Positions 9,432 through 18,332 are shown, counted from the first letter of the stretch. The stretch is DNA of 64,000 bases from JAAFHZ01 sp964247085 (GCA_964247085.1 CAXTSX010000001.1:109949-173948), one strand, 5' to 3'. Numbers and translations are program-made. Notes: a model not told the origin generated them from the sequence alone.

Positions 9432-11624
9432 CTAACCCAGTAATTGGATCGATCGAGCGGTAATTGCCTCCGCCGTGATGCCATTAAAGGCCATCAGTTG
9501 GCCAGCAGTGGCGGTGGTTTCACCGCGTTTCCAAGCAAAAGTATCCCGGGGACAGATCGATCGGAGCATCACTGGTTCCAGCATGGCGGGGGCACCGCCG
9601 GTAATCCCAATCAAGGCATCACCTCCCAGCATGGCTTGGAACTGAGCATCAGCTAAGAACCCATCATCTGGTTCGCTGCAAGTCTGCCAAGCCACATCTG
9701 TGGGGCGATATAAGCGGCGGGGATTAATGATCGAAACAATTTTGCTGCCAATGCCTTGGGCAGCTAATTGCTCGGCAGCAGCATAAGCTGGCGCTAAGGT
9801 CATATCGCCAATGACGGCTAACACCACTGTTTTGCGGCCAGCGGTAGTTTGTAGCACCACTGCTCCATTGGCTAAGCCCTGGCGGGTTTGGTCAAAAGTA
9901 GTCCGAATTGGAAGCGGCGATTTACTGGCCGTAATCACAATGCCCTTATTTTTGGTAGTCAAAGCCCAGTCATAGCAAGCTTGGATACTGTTGGCATCCG
10001 GGGGGAAGACCGGGAAGACGTTGCCATTGCGCATCATGGATGCAAAGTAGGCTTCCACTTCCGGGCGTTGATGCGTCCAGCCGTTGCGGCCTTGCTCTAA
10101 GGCTCCGGCGGTGTAAAGGGTAATCGTCGAAGGGGTGGGACGGCGCAGTTCGGCCATGCCCTGGGTCACAGTTTGCCAAATTGGTAGACCATTAATCGCA
10201 AAGGATTCGTAAGAACACCATAGAGTTCGTGCTCCCATCAAGGCAGTGCCAGCGGCCATTCCGGCACAGGCATCTTCACTGAGGGGTTCGTAAACTTGAC
10301 CTTGGGGCGCTTGGAAATATAGATCATCCTGGGTAGGGTGAATGATCTTCAGCGCCTGATTGATATTGGCAATGCCGGAGGCTTCATTACCATCAGCGTT
10401 GGTCACGACAAAATTCGGATCTTTTTGGCCAACATAACCTACTAAGCGACCCATGGCGGTAGTGGAAACCTTGGTATCGCCTCCGACCGGGTATTCTTCT
10501 AGGGGCAAAGTGCCCAAATCGGGATTGACTAGAATCGACTCGGTGACAGCTACTTGCGCTGCTGCCCCTCCAGCTGCCCGCAGGCAATTAGTGCGGACTA
10601 GCTCCCAAGCGGCGGGGGTGAGGGCGCGATCTTGCAAGCCCTTGATAATATCGGCGTTATCTAAAGTGTGGTGCGCGTATAAGTTATGGGACTTAGAACC
10701 CTTGGCGTGTACCCCGGCTCCTTTCAATTGCTTAATAATCAACACCGTTAGCTTACCGCCTAGTGCTGACTTGGCCGCTCGATCGACTCCCGCAATAACC
10801 GCTTGAGTAAAGGCCAAGCGTTTTTCTAACGAGAAGATGGTGCTATCCACATAGGCTTCTGGCTGATTTTGGTCATCAAAATCCTTGGCATCCACCAAAA
10901 TCACCTCATCAAAGCCGTTACCCTGCCAATAGGCCAGCATTTCGGCGTTGGTCTTGGTGGAAACCATGCTGTGGTGTTCTTGGCTGTAACCGTTCCAGAC
11001 CAAAACGGGCAAGAAATTAGTGACTTTTGGATAGGCGGTGTGGAAATGCTGCATTCCACTCATGATGTAGGGTTCGCCTAGGCCGCCATCGCCGAGGGTA
11101 AAGGGAAAGAGGGTGCCGGGATGTAGTCTGGCCGCTGCCATGGCAAAATGTTGACCTTGACCAAGAGGTCCAGCCGGAGCCAAAATACCCGGAATGAAGC
11201 CGGAAAGGTGACCGATTAAGCCGTCTTTTTCCCGGAATCGATCGCCTAAATCTTGAACGGTATTAATGCCCATTTTTTCCAGGGAAGTATCCAGAAACAT
11301 GGCGCTGTAGAAGCCGGGGGCGTGGTGGCCAACCTCGGTAATGATATTTTTATGACCGAGCATTACTAAAGAAGCATAGGCTTCGGCCTGGCTGGCGAAG
11401 CCGCCGGGGTGTCCAGATGCTTTGCTGGCACAGGTTTGCAGAGTAAGATAGCGCAGGGCATCGGCATAGAGCATGGTCTGGTAAACCGCAGCCGCATCGG
11501 TGGCTCCAGTGATGGCTTGCTGGCCAGTAGCGATCGCTGCTTGTTGACCGTGGGTGTCGAAACCGGGCTGAGTATCAGCGAAATATTTAATGCCGGCGCA
11601 AAATGCTGGGGTGGTGGTTGTCAT
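9432..11624 (-). CDS. transketolase-family thiamine-diphosphate enzyme (non-canonical)
   Basis: A 730-aa thiamine-diphosphate enzyme with the three-domain transketolase architecture. SGHPGGFASQ (about 70-79) and PLGQGQHFAMA (about 153) resemble the transketolase substrate/TPP region. The TPP-Mg motif GDG at about 178-180 is followed 30 residues later by the Asn of VWN. A pyrimidine-binding domain follows (VTNADGNEAS, PLSEDACAGMAAG, WCSYESFAING), then a transketolase C-terminal domain. Several motifs differ from the Calvin-cycle TktA and also from phosphoketolase, which has a longer chain and GPGHGGPG. It is probably a distinct cyanobacterial branch. The donor and acceptor sugars are unknown. 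Confidence 0.75.
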   Translation of the reverse strand: MTTTTPAFCAGIKYFADTQPGFDTHGQQAAIATGQQAITGATDAAAVYQTMLYADALRYLTLQTCASKASGHPGGFASQAEAYASLVMLGHKNIITEVGHHAPGFYSAMFLDTSLEKMGINTVQDLGDRFREKDGLIGHLSGFIPGILAPAGPLGQGQHFAMAAARLHPGTLFPFTLGDGGLGEPYIMSGMQHFHTAYPKVTNFLPVLVWNGYSQEHHSMVSTKTNAEMLAYWQGNGFDEVILVDAKDFDDQNQPEAYVDSTIFSLEKRLAFTQAVIAGVDRAAKSALGGKLTVLIIKQLKGAGVHAKGSKSHNLYAHHTLDNADIIKGLQDRALTPAAWELVRTNCLRAAGGAAAQVAVTESILVNPDLGTLPLEEYPVGGDTKVSTTAMGRLVGYVGQKDPNFVVTNADGNEASGIANINQALKIIHPTQDDLYFQAPQGQVYEPLSEDACAGMAAGTALMGARTLWCSYESFAINGLPIWQTVTQGMAELRRPTPSTITLYTAGALEQGRNGWTHQRPEVEAYFASMMRNGNVFPVFPPDANSIQACYDWALTTKNKGIVITASKSPLPIRTTFDQTRQGLANGAVVLQTTAGRKTVVLAVIGDMTLAPAYAAAEQLAAQGIGSKIVSIINPRRLYRPTDVAWQTCSEPDDGFLADAQFQAMLGGDALIGITGGAPAMLEPVMLRSICPRDTFAWKRGETTATAGQLMAFNGITAEAITARSIQLLG

Positions 11625-11709
11625 ATGCTCGATGTCCTGTATAGATGGCGCTGAGGGTCATTCTACACTGCCAGCAGTGGTATAACTCCTGCTTAACTTT
11701 TTGCCTGTC

Positions 11710-11718
11710 TGGTAGAAT
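11710..11718 (+). promoter_or_regulatory. candidate extended -10 promoter of pyrE
   Basis: TGGTAGAAT fits the extended -10 pattern TGnTATAAT with one mismatch. A start site about 6-7 bases downstream would fall at or after the GTG at 11722. That would make the ATG at 11746 the first usable start codon in the transcript. Confidence 0.4.
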
Positions 11719-11745
11719 CAAGTGCGCCATTATCATCCTCCTGCC

Positions 11746-12360
11746 ATGACTTCATCATTTTTACTGGGCGATACTGTGCCCATGGCTAGCTTAGATTTAC
11801 CAGCAGTCCAAGAATATCTATTGACCTTGTTGTGTCAGCTCTCTTACAAAGAAGGCGATTTTTTGCTATCTTCTGGCCAGAAAAGTACTTATTACATTAA
11901 CTGTAAGCCGGTAACGCTCCATCCCTACGGCGCTTTAGCCACTGGGCGCTTGTTATTGCCACTGTTAGCGCCCGGCACGCCAGCGGTCGCTGGTTTGACA
12001 TTGGGAGCCGATCCGATCGTCACGGCGGTGGGAGTAGTTTCGGCCTACGAACAGCAACCCGTTGCTGCTTTGATTATTCGCAAAGAAGCCAAAGGTCATG
12101 GGACTCAGGCTTATATTGAAGGGCCAATTTTACCGCCCGGGACAGTAGTTGCGGTGTTAGAAGATGTGGTAACTACTGGTAAATCGGCCTTGCAGGCGGT
12201 GGAAAGACTTCGTGATGCTGGTTATATGGTGAATCAGGTAATTTCTTTAGTCGATCGACAACAGGGCGGAGCCGAGTTATATGCCAATGCTGGTCTAGAA
12301 TTTATTTCAGTATTCGCGATTCCGGATCTGCAAGCCAAGTATCAGCAACTCGCACCCTAA
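11746..12360 (+). CDS. pyrE: orotate phosphoribosyltransferase
   Basis: Converts orotate and PRPP to orotidine 5'-phosphate in pyrimidine synthesis. The ~204-aa product carries the PRPP-binding signature VLEDVVTTGKSALQAV, the catalytic-loop Lys residues in IRKEAKGHGTQ and the N-terminal SGQKSTYYINCKPV segment typical of PyrE. The frame also opens at a GTG 24 bases earlier and has another ATG at 11782. No start has a strong Shine-Dalgarno, and the ATG chosen fits the promoter candidate just upstream. It is a free-standing gene followed by an independent oxygenase gene. Confidence 0.93.
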   Translation: MTSSFLLGDTVPMASLDLPAVQEYLLTLLCQLSYKEGDFLLSSGQKSTYYINCKPVTLHPYGALATGRLLLPLLAPGTPAVAGLTLGADPIVTAVGVVSAYEQQPVAALIIRKEAKGHGTQAYIEGPILPPGTVVAVLEDVVTTGKSALQAVERLRDAGYMVNQVISLVDRQQGGAELYANAGLEFISVFAIPDLQAKYQQLAP

Positions 12361-12424
12361 AAACTACTCAGAGTTTATTAATTTTTGTTACAACATAGGT
12401 AAGTAACACTTCATTGTTCGACCT

Positions 12425-13819
12425 ATGACTATTGCTAACCCCACTCTCCAGTCCGTTGCTCCGGCGGCTGGCGGTCTCGACCCCACTAAGTTTGATGTAG
12501 CTGAAGCCTGGTATCCAGTTCACTATATATCTGATCTCGATCAGCAGCGCCCCACGGCTTTTACCTTGTTGGGTCAAGACTTGGTGATCTGGTGGGAGCC
12601 TAAAACAGCCTCCTGGCGAGCGATGGTCGATCAATGTCCGCATCGCTTGGCGCGGTTATCAGAGGGGCGGATTAATGAGGAGGGGCAATTGGAATGTCCT
12701 TATCACGGCTGGTCTTTTACCGGCGAGGGACAGTGCGATCGCATCCCCCAACAGCCGCCGGGTAGCCAAGCAGAAAAATCCCAGCGGGCTTGTGTGCAGT
12801 CTTTTCCGACAGCGGTGGCTCAAGATTTGTTGTTTGTGTATCCGGGAAAGGCGATCGATCGGCCACCACTACCCCTCATTGCCCCGGTAGCCACCGCACC
12901 TGATGGCTGGGTAACCATCAATACCTTTCGAGACTTGCCCTATGATGCTTTCACGCTGCTCGAAAACGTCTTGGATGCCAGCCATTTACCCTACACTCAC
13001 CACAGCACCGTGGGCAACCGGGCTAATGCGGCCCCAGTAGAGCTGGAAATTTTAACCTCCGGCAAACACGGTTTTACAGGTATTTGGCCAGAAGGACCCC
13101 GCAAAGGTAAGTTGGGCACCCAGCACACCACTTTTGTTGCCCCCAATTTGATGTGGCATGACCTCACCTCGAAGCAATTCGGTCGGACGATCACCGTGGT
13201 CTATGCCACCCCCACCAAACCGGGATTTTGTCGGTTGTTTGCTCGCTTTCCCTTCAAGTTTCCGAAGGGTAATATCTTCCCATCAGTGATATTCAAGTTT
13301 AATCCGCAGTGGTATTCCCATATTGGTCAACATACCATCTTGGAGGATGACCAAATATTTCTCCATCACCAGGAGCGCTATCTAGAGCAGCAAGGTGGAG
13401 CCGCGAATTTCACCAAAGCTTTCTATCTGCCCACCAAAGCGGACTTGTTTGTATTTGAGTTTCGCCAGTGGATCAATCATTATCAGGTGGAAACCTTTGC
13501 TGGCGCAGTCTTGCCCCCAGCTCAGTCCAAACAACAGTTGCTCGATCGATACCACTCTCACACCATTAGTTGTCGCAGTTGTAGCGCTGCTTCAAAAAAC
13601 TTGCAAAAGCTGCAAATGGCTCTGAGCCTAACGGCCTTTGGGGGCTGGGCAGGGGGATCGGTACTGGCCATGACTAGTAGCGTCGCTTGGCCACTGTATC
13701 TAGCGATCGCTATTATCGGGTTAAGTCTGGGGGGCAGATGGCAAGCCGGACAGTTGATTAAGAAATTACACTATGGCACCGAAATCCCTCCGCGTAATCG
13801 GCTCAAAAAAAGCCGCTAA
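12425..13819 (+). CDS. Rieske non-heme iron oxygenase, pheophorbide a oxygenase (PAO/Lls1)-like
   Basis: A 464-aa member of the PAO/Tic55/CAO oxygenase group linked to chlorophyll metabolism. The Rieske [2Fe-2S] ligands are in CPHRL (Cys71, His73) and CPYHGW (Cys91, His94). The mononuclear iron site follows in NVLDASHLPYTHH. A PAO-type domain and a CRSC redox motif (about 380-383) come next, then one or two C-terminal hydrophobic segments anchoring it to the membrane. These are the standard features of cyanobacterial Lls1 homologues, whose substrate is not settled. Its stop codon overlaps the stop of the convergent neighbour by three bases. Confidence 0.9.
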   Translation: MTIANPTLQSVAPAAGGLDPTKFDVAEAWYPVHYISDLDQQRPTAFTLLGQDLVIWWEPKTASWRAMVDQCPHRLARLSEGRINEEGQLECPYHGWSFTGEGQCDRIPQQPPGSQAEKSQRACVQSFPTAVAQDLLFVYPGKAIDRPPLPLIAPVATAPDGWVTINTFRDLPYDAFTLLENVLDASHLPYTHHSTVGNRANAAPVELEILTSGKHGFTGIWPEGPRKGKLGTQHTTFVAPNLMWHDLTSKQFGRTITVVYATPTKPGFCRLFARFPFKFPKGNIFPSVIFKFNPQWYSHIGQHTILEDDQIFLHHQERYLEQQGGAANFTKAFYLPTKADLFVFEFRQWINHYQVETFAGAVLPPAQSKQQLLDRYHSHTISCRSCSAASKNLQKLQMALSLTAFGGWAGGSVLAMTSSVAWPLYLAIAIIGLSLGGRWQAGQLIKKLHYGTEIPPRNRLKKSR

Positions 13820-14682
13820 TCTTCTACGACCACTTCGTAACTGTGGCGATCGTAGCTATCGATCGGCAGTTTATGGGGAAATAACTCCGAGAATTGTAAA
13901 TCGGTGATGACGGACATATCGGTGAATTGTTCGTCTTCGATCGTCAGTTTTTCGGTGGGAATCTGCGCCTGGGGTGGAAGATCAATTTGGAGAGCGGTGA
14001 CGAAGGGATCGGGTGCCTGGAAGGCTTGCTCAACAGGTAATACGGACAGGTCTAAAACGTCTTCTTCAGGGAATTCGATAAATTCTGGATAGAGTGATGA
14101 TGTTGATCCGGTGGTGGTAAGAGACATCACTAGCGGTTGTGCCACTATTGGTGCAATTTCGGTGAGTAGGTTGTCTAAATCGGCCAGGGAGGAAGCAATT
14201 AATTTGTCAGGATGAACATCACTCACGACCATGGGGTAATGATCATGGATGACAGTGACAACGGGTTTCGATCGATCGTCTGTTCCCTCTAGGTTTTCTG
14301 CTCCTGTGGTTGATGGATTCTCCTGTTGATCATTTTCATCAACCGCTGCTTTAGGGACAACTTGGAGGCAAAGTTGTTCTTCGATGCCGCTATCCTGAGC
14401 AATGGTGACATTGCAGTTCAGGTGCCAAGTTCCCAGTTGGATGTGGGTAAAAGGCATCACCACCAAGAGTCCCTCATTGCTAATCTGCTGGGAATGATCC
14501 TGGGCAAGTTGGGGCGGTTGCTGATGGTTCTGATAGAAAATTTGAGTATGCACCGCCGAGTTGCTCATGCTGGTGTTGGCAATGATCCGATAGTTGCCTT
14601 CAAAGATTTCTAATTTGCGGCTGGTCAGCGGTCGCCAAGCTCGATCGTTTTCGCGCTGAATCAAAAATTCCCAGTGTGGCAT
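13816..14682 (-). CDS. hypothetical acidic protein
   Basis: No function is recognised. The 288-aa product opens with MPHWEFLIQRENDRAW, a segment resembling a conserved cyanobacterial hypothetical family. It has a predicted beta-rich first 130 residues (HIQLGTWHLNCNV), then a long acidic, low-complexity part rich in Asp, Glu, Pro and Val. There is no signal peptide or membrane helix. It converges tail to tail with the Rieske gene, with overlapping stop codons (TAA and TAG sharing bases). Confidence 0.7.
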   Translation of the reverse strand: MPHWEFLIQRENDRAWRPLTSRKLEIFEGNYRIIANTSMSNSAVHTQIFYQNHQQPPQLAQDHSQQISNEGLLVVMPFTHIQLGTWHLNCNVTIAQDSGIEEQLCLQVVPKAAVDENDQQENPSTTGAENLEGTDDRSKPVVTVIHDHYPMVVSDVHPDKLIASSLADLDNLLTEIAPIVAQPLVMSLTTTGSTSSLYPEFIEFPEEDVLDLSVLPVEQAFQAPDPFVTALQIDLPPQAQIPTEKLTIEDEQFTDMSVITDLQFSELFPHKLPIDSYDRHSYEVVVED

Positions 14683-14794
14683 TGGTTCGGTTTTGGTAGC
14701 TATTAGACAAAATCTTAGCTCAAAACTGAGATGTCCTCTAACTTCGCTCTAGATTAAGCTGGACTGCGAGTTCAAATAATCGATCAATAGTGAT

Positions 14795-14986
14795 CTATAG
14801 ACTTTGAGTCTTGCCAGTATGACGTTCAGCCACTAGCTGGGCAAGAAGATCGGAAGATTGGCTGAATGGTTCATCCCAGCCCATATCATCTGCTAGTTCT
14901 TCTAAGAACATGGTGGCGATCGCATCTTGCTCACTGACAGACATTGTTTTCAGCTTAGTGATAGCTTGTGCTAGTAACTCGGTCAT
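14795..14986 (-). CDS. small antitoxin-like protein without a partner toxin
   Basis: The 63-aa product resembles the short helical antitoxins paired with RelE/ParE-type toxins in cyanobacteria: an alternating helix (ITKLKTMSVSEQDAIATMFLEEL), a WDEPF motif, then LAQLVAERHTGKT. In complete loci the toxin frame follows immediately. Here the 110 bases downstream contain no open frame and the next gene is unrelated. It is therefore an orphan or solitary antitoxin. The family assignment rests on motif resemblance only. Confidence 0.55.
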   Translation of the reverse strand: MTELLAQAITKLKTMSVSEQDAIATMFLEELADDMGWDEPFSQSSDLLAQLVAERHTGKTQSL

Positions 14987-15020
14987 GGTTAGATATATAA
15001 ACTATATGAATAGTTTACTT

Positions 15021-15821
15021 TCACCTTTCACTTTCCAGAATTTCGCGCCGACTTTCATAACGATCTTCAAATATTTTTGACGCTTCATAATTTATAACCC
15101 CTGAGAATAATGGTTGATTATACCAACATCCTCTTTCTAATTTTTCCCATTCATCCGAGTGGGTAGTTAGGCATGAAGTATATTGCCCTGTGCGTGTTAA
15201 ATCAAACTCTAAGATGGCATCAATCAAATTGTAAAGATTACGACCTCCTCCTGATGACGGTGAGTAAAAATGACAGCAATTATTGGACTTCCTCATTCGG
15301 TAATATCCTTTTTCTTCTTTCCAAAAAATGATATAAGCCTGACCAAAACCAAAAAAACCATCCTGATCAAAATTCGGACTGCAAAGAATATATGGCTTAA
15401 AACCTTGTTTTAAAAGAAAACGATTATCTGTACTACAGGTAATATCAAAAGGCTCGAAAATAGGAGTTGGGTATTCTTTCTGATCTTCCTCTAGATACTT
15501 GGATGATATGAAGAAAAATTGTGTCAATCGATTGATAGATTCAAAAGAAAATTCGTCTGATCCACTTTCACAATTTTCTAAGCAGGTAACATTTTTAAAC
15601 CCATAGAATCTAGACATTTCTGCGGTATTGAGTTTTAATATTTCTTCGCGCAAAAACCGATGTCGTTTTCCTAAACCCACTCGATAAGGCTCATTATTTT
15701 GTTGTTCAATCAAAGAAGTGATAGGTACATTAGAATCTTCTTTTTTTTGAAATAACCTAATAAACTGCCAGCAATCTGTAAATGCTGAAACAAGTGCCGC
15801 TACTATTCCTATTTCATTCAT
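15021..15821 (-). CDS. hypothetical protein with an HTH-like segment
   Basis: The 266-aa product is not recognised as a whole. Residues about 53-110 (FLREEILKLNTAEMSRFYGF, CLENCESG, SFESINRLTQFF) follow the spacing of a helix-turn-helix XRE/Cro-type domain that begins after a short N-terminal hydrophobic stretch. The C-terminal part is aromatic-rich (GFFGFGQAYIIFWKEE, WEKLERGCWYNQP) and may bind a ligand. Base composition is clearly more AT-rich than in neighbouring genes, suggesting acquisition. It sits next to the orphan antitoxin. Confidence 0.5.
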   Translation of the reverse strand: MNEIGIVAALVSAFTDCWQFIRLFQKKEDSNVPITSLIEQQNNEPYRVGLGKRHRFLREEILKLNTAEMSRFYGFKNVTCLENCESGSDEFSFESINRLTQFFFISSKYLEEDQKEYPTPIFEPFDITCSTDNRFLLKQGFKPYILCSPNFDQDGFFGFGQAYIIFWKEEKGYYRMRKSNNCCHFYSPSSGGGRNLYNLIDAILEFDLTRTGQYTSCLTTHSDEWEKLERGCWYNQPLFSGVINYEASKIFEDRYESRREILESER

Positions 15822-15862
15822 CGCAACGTTACCTCACTTGAAAAAGTCTAAAAGATCCCAGC

Positions 15863-16000
15863 CCAATCACAATTATACACCGGTTCTTTATCTCAATTAC
15901 CCTTCGGCAAATATTGAGGCAATTTTAAATTCGGAAAACGATAAAAAGTATTCCAATCATCATCCACCTCCGGCACAGCATCCAACACCCACACTTGTCG
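15863..16000 (-). pseudogene. decayed partial duplicate of the 3' end of the gene at 16665-17012
   Basis: About 120 bases here align without gaps to 16683-16802 at an offset of 802 bases (shared CAAATATTGAGGCAA, GAAAACGATAAAAAGTAT, CATCATCCACCTCCGGCA), plus a short part with one 6-base insertion. Translated on the minus strand in the parent frame it reads VLDAVPEVDDDWNTFYRFP and LKLPQYLPKGN, then hits a TGA stop nine residues before the parent's C-terminus. It has no start of its own, so it is a gene remnant. Confidence 0.8.
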
Positions 16001-16080
16001 AAAAAAACGATCTAAAATTGATAGTGACTACTAAAAAGCTGAGATAATCAGGAGTAGTCCCTAATGTTTGATTGAAATCG

Positions 16081-16424
16081 ATGGCCAAGCTATCTACCGA
16101 AACTCTAATAATAATTTTCTCTTTGCTGCGCCAATTGGCCGAAGAAATAGAAGAAGCTTGTGCCACAGAATGGATGCTTTTTGAGCGGTATGGAGAAACA
16201 TCCAGAACAATCGGCGAATTAGAAGAATTACAAAATGCTAGAGAAAGACTCAATCAATCCTATATTCGCCTCAACACCTTACTACTAAAATCCTGGAAGC
16301 ACAGCCAACTGCTGCGAATGTTATGCTAGATTTACTGACGAAGGCGATCGATAGTGGGCAAGCGAATTTAGAAGCCGCCAATGCCAGTATTAAAGAAATT
16401 AAAAGAGGTTGGAATTTGCTATGA
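16081..16424 (+). pseudogene. small helical protein gene split by a one-base frameshift
   Basis: The ATG frame runs to a TAG at 16329 (82 aa), but after LNTLLLK the sense switches. Re-reading one base back at the AAAA run (16287-16290) continues as ILEAQPTAANVMLDLL and on to a TGA at 16424. That restores a coherent ~113-aa, Glu- and Leu-rich all-helical protein. A single missing A explains it; sequencing error, true mutation or -1 slippage on A-AAA are all possible. No known family is recognised. The restored stop overlaps the ATG of the next small gene (ATGA). Confidence 0.6.
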
Positions 16425-16606
16425 CCGATCAACACCCTTATCCTGATGCCGAAACCAAGAAAAATTGTCTCGATCGCCTGCGAGAAAGTAATCGCCAATT
16501 AGAGCTATATAATTTGTTCTTAGATGATGCGATCGCCCAAGTAGATGCAGAACTACGCCAACATAAACGTTCGAGACTATTGCAGAAGGGACAATCTACC
16601 AAATAA
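16421..16606 (+). CDS. small hypothetical protein
   Basis: A 61-aa product, charged and probably helical throughout (LDRLRESNRQLELYNLFLDD, VDAELRQHKRSRLLQ), with a basic C-terminus. No family is recognised. Its ATG overlaps the stop of the frameshifted gene before it (ATGA), which suggests translational coupling and a two-gene unit. A TTG 12 bases earlier is a less likely start. The pair lies between the two copies of a duplicated segment. Confidence 0.5.
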   Translation: MTDQHPYPDAETKKNCLDRLRESNRQLELYNLFLDDAIAQVDAELRQHKRSRLLQKGQSTK

Positions 16607-16664
16607 GTATATTGGTCGCTCCACTTGAACCAAAAGCAATCGATCAGCAAAGACAATAATCGAG

Positions 16665-17012
16665 CTAATCCCAATCATCCACCGGTTCTTTATCCCAATC
16701 ACTCTTCGGCAAATATTGAGGCAACTTTAACTTAGGAAAACGATAAAAAGTATCCCCATCATCATCCACCTCCGGCACCGCATCCAACACCCGCACCTGT
16801 CGATCGAGATATTCCTTAGCAATCTCGGCATCCACCTGTGCCGATGCCCCCAACTCAATCAGCGAAATCGTACTATCCTGCGACTGTAAAATTTTATAAA
16901 AAGCCTGATCTAACTGCTTTTGTTGACTTTGTTCGCGCAGCATTCGCGAGACATACACCGTCGCCCCCCCACCCAGACCTAAAACCAACAGCAGTTGTAT
17001 CAAAAACGCCAT
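16665..17012 (-). CDS. membrane-anchored hypothetical protein
   Basis: The 115-aa product begins MAFLIQLLLVLGLGGGATVYVS, a single N-terminal transmembrane or signal-anchor helix. A soluble region follows with an HTH-like or helical section (FYKILQSQDSTISLIELG, DAEIAKEYLDRQV) and an acidic tail ending DKEPVDDWD. The ATG at 17012 was chosen over the TTG six bases earlier because it directly precedes the hydrophobic helix. A decayed copy of its 3' end lies about 800 bases downstream. Function unknown. Confidence 0.65.
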   Translation of the reverse strand: MAFLIQLLLVLGLGGGATVYVSRMLREQSQQKQLDQAFYKILQSQDSTISLIELGASAQVDAEIAKEYLDRQVRVLDAVPEVDDDGDTFYRFPKLKLPQYLPKSDWDKEPVDDWD

Positions 17013-17087
17013 GACCAAAAATTCCTTGCTTGCATAAAATCTAGAATTGCCTCCCCTCTATTGGAGAAGAGAGGCATCAAAATCGAC

Positions 17088-18185
17088 CTACCCCGGCTTC
17101 ACTAAATTTTCTAAACCCTGAGTAACCTTGGCCGAAATCACACTGTCATCAGCCGTCATTTTGTCCAAGACATCCTGGCCTTCTACCACATAGCCAAACA
17201 CCGAGTAGCGGCCATCTAGCAAATTGCGACCAGCCGGAGTCAGTTCCGGCTCAAACAAGAAGAAAAAGAACTGAGAAGAAGCTCCATCTGGCTCGGTTTC
17301 TGGTCTAGCCATCGCCAAGGTGCCAAAAGAAGCAAAAGGCAAGACCGGCTCGTCATTGTAGCGCCCGGCATCTTCTAGAGTGATGCCATAGGTGGGTTTA
17401 GGATCGCCTTTGGCCAATACTTCGAGGGGGATCGATCGATACTTCTTGGTTTTAGGATCAATAAATCCGACTTCTTTTCCTGGTGGATCACCGACCTGCA
17501 ATACATAGGAATCCTCGGCACGGGTGAAGGGCAGTTTGGTGTAAAAGCCCCGTTGTACCAAGTCTACGAAATTGCCCGCCGTTACTGGCGCACTGTAACC
17601 ATCGACTACGATCTTGACATCACCTTTGCTGGTGGTCATGGCCACCGTCGCCCGGCCTTTCAGTTGGGGCAGATTTTTGTATTCTGCTGGCACCTCATAA
17701 GGAAAGCTATCCAGCATTAATTCTTCCAGACTGCCAATTTGATCTAAGACAGCTGCTTTTTTAGCTTGAATCTGGGGTCTGTCTTGGGCTTCAGCCGCAG
17801 CTGTCATATCCGTGACACTGGCCGCGATTTCACCCAGCAGGCTAGTGGCAGCAGCCTGATTTTTTTCTGGTACCGTCTTTAAAATATTAGCACTGCGGCT
17901 TTGTAATACCGAGCTAGCCTGCTTGACATCACTACTAATCTTTTGCCAGCGCTTGCTACGCAGCTGGTTAGAAATATCTTCTAAACTGGCTTGCACTTTG
18001 CGGATATCTGGACTATCGATCGGCAGAGCATAACGCAAAATTGCCCGCCCATCAGTAATGGCGTTACCGGAGGGTAGTAAACTCGCGCTCAAACTAACGG
18101 ATAAAAAAGCACAAAGACCAAGCGTCAAGACTGTCCGCAGGCCGCGCTGGAGGTAGTTAGTAATAAAAGTTTTGATAAAACTCAT
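17088..18185 (-). CDS. lumenal peptidyl-prolyl cis-trans isomerase, CYP38/TLP40-like
   Basis: A cyclophilin-type folding factor, in plants involved in photosystem II assembly in the thylakoid lumen. From the ATG at 18185 the ~365-aa product has a signal peptide (RGLRTVLTLGLCAFLSVSL). A helical N-terminal domain of about 130 residues follows (DIRKVQASLEDISNQLRSKR), then a divergent cyclophilin domain (TSKGDVKIVVDGYSAPVTAGNFVDLV, DGASSQFFFFLF, DGRYSVFGYVVEGQDVL). The frame opens 69 bases earlier, but that extension would bury the signal peptide. The domain order matches CYP38. Confidence 0.9.
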   Translation of the reverse strand: MSFIKTFITNYLQRGLRTVLTLGLCAFLSVSLSASLLPSGNAITDGRAILRYALPIDSPDIRKVQASLEDISNQLRSKRWQKISSDVKQASSVLQSRSANILKTVPEKNQAAATSLLGEIAASVTDMTAAAEAQDRPQIQAKKAAVLDQIGSLEELMLDSFPYEVPAEYKNLPQLKGRATVAMTTSKGDVKIVVDGYSAPVTAGNFVDLVQRGFYTKLPFTRAEDSYVLQVGDPPGKEVGFIDPKTKKYRSIPLEVLAKGDPKPTYGITLEDAGRYNDEPVLPFASFGTLAMARPETEPDGASSQFFFFLFEPELTPAGRNLLDGRYSVFGYVVEGQDVLDKMTADDSVISAKVTQGLENLVKPG

Positions 18186-18332
18186 AGGATAAATGTGGCT
18201 GAAGGCTAGGCAAGAGCGGCCACTGCCAAATCTCTGCCTTCTTAATCTTGCCATAGTCCGGCTGGTTAATTGACTGAGAACTTCCCACAGCCTGATAAAA
18301 TTAAATGCTGACTATATTCCCACAACAAACTC

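Noticed and set aside
10453..10806. 117-aa plus-strand open frame inside the transketolase-like gene
   Set aside because: Antisense shadow of a conserved enzyme, no start signal.
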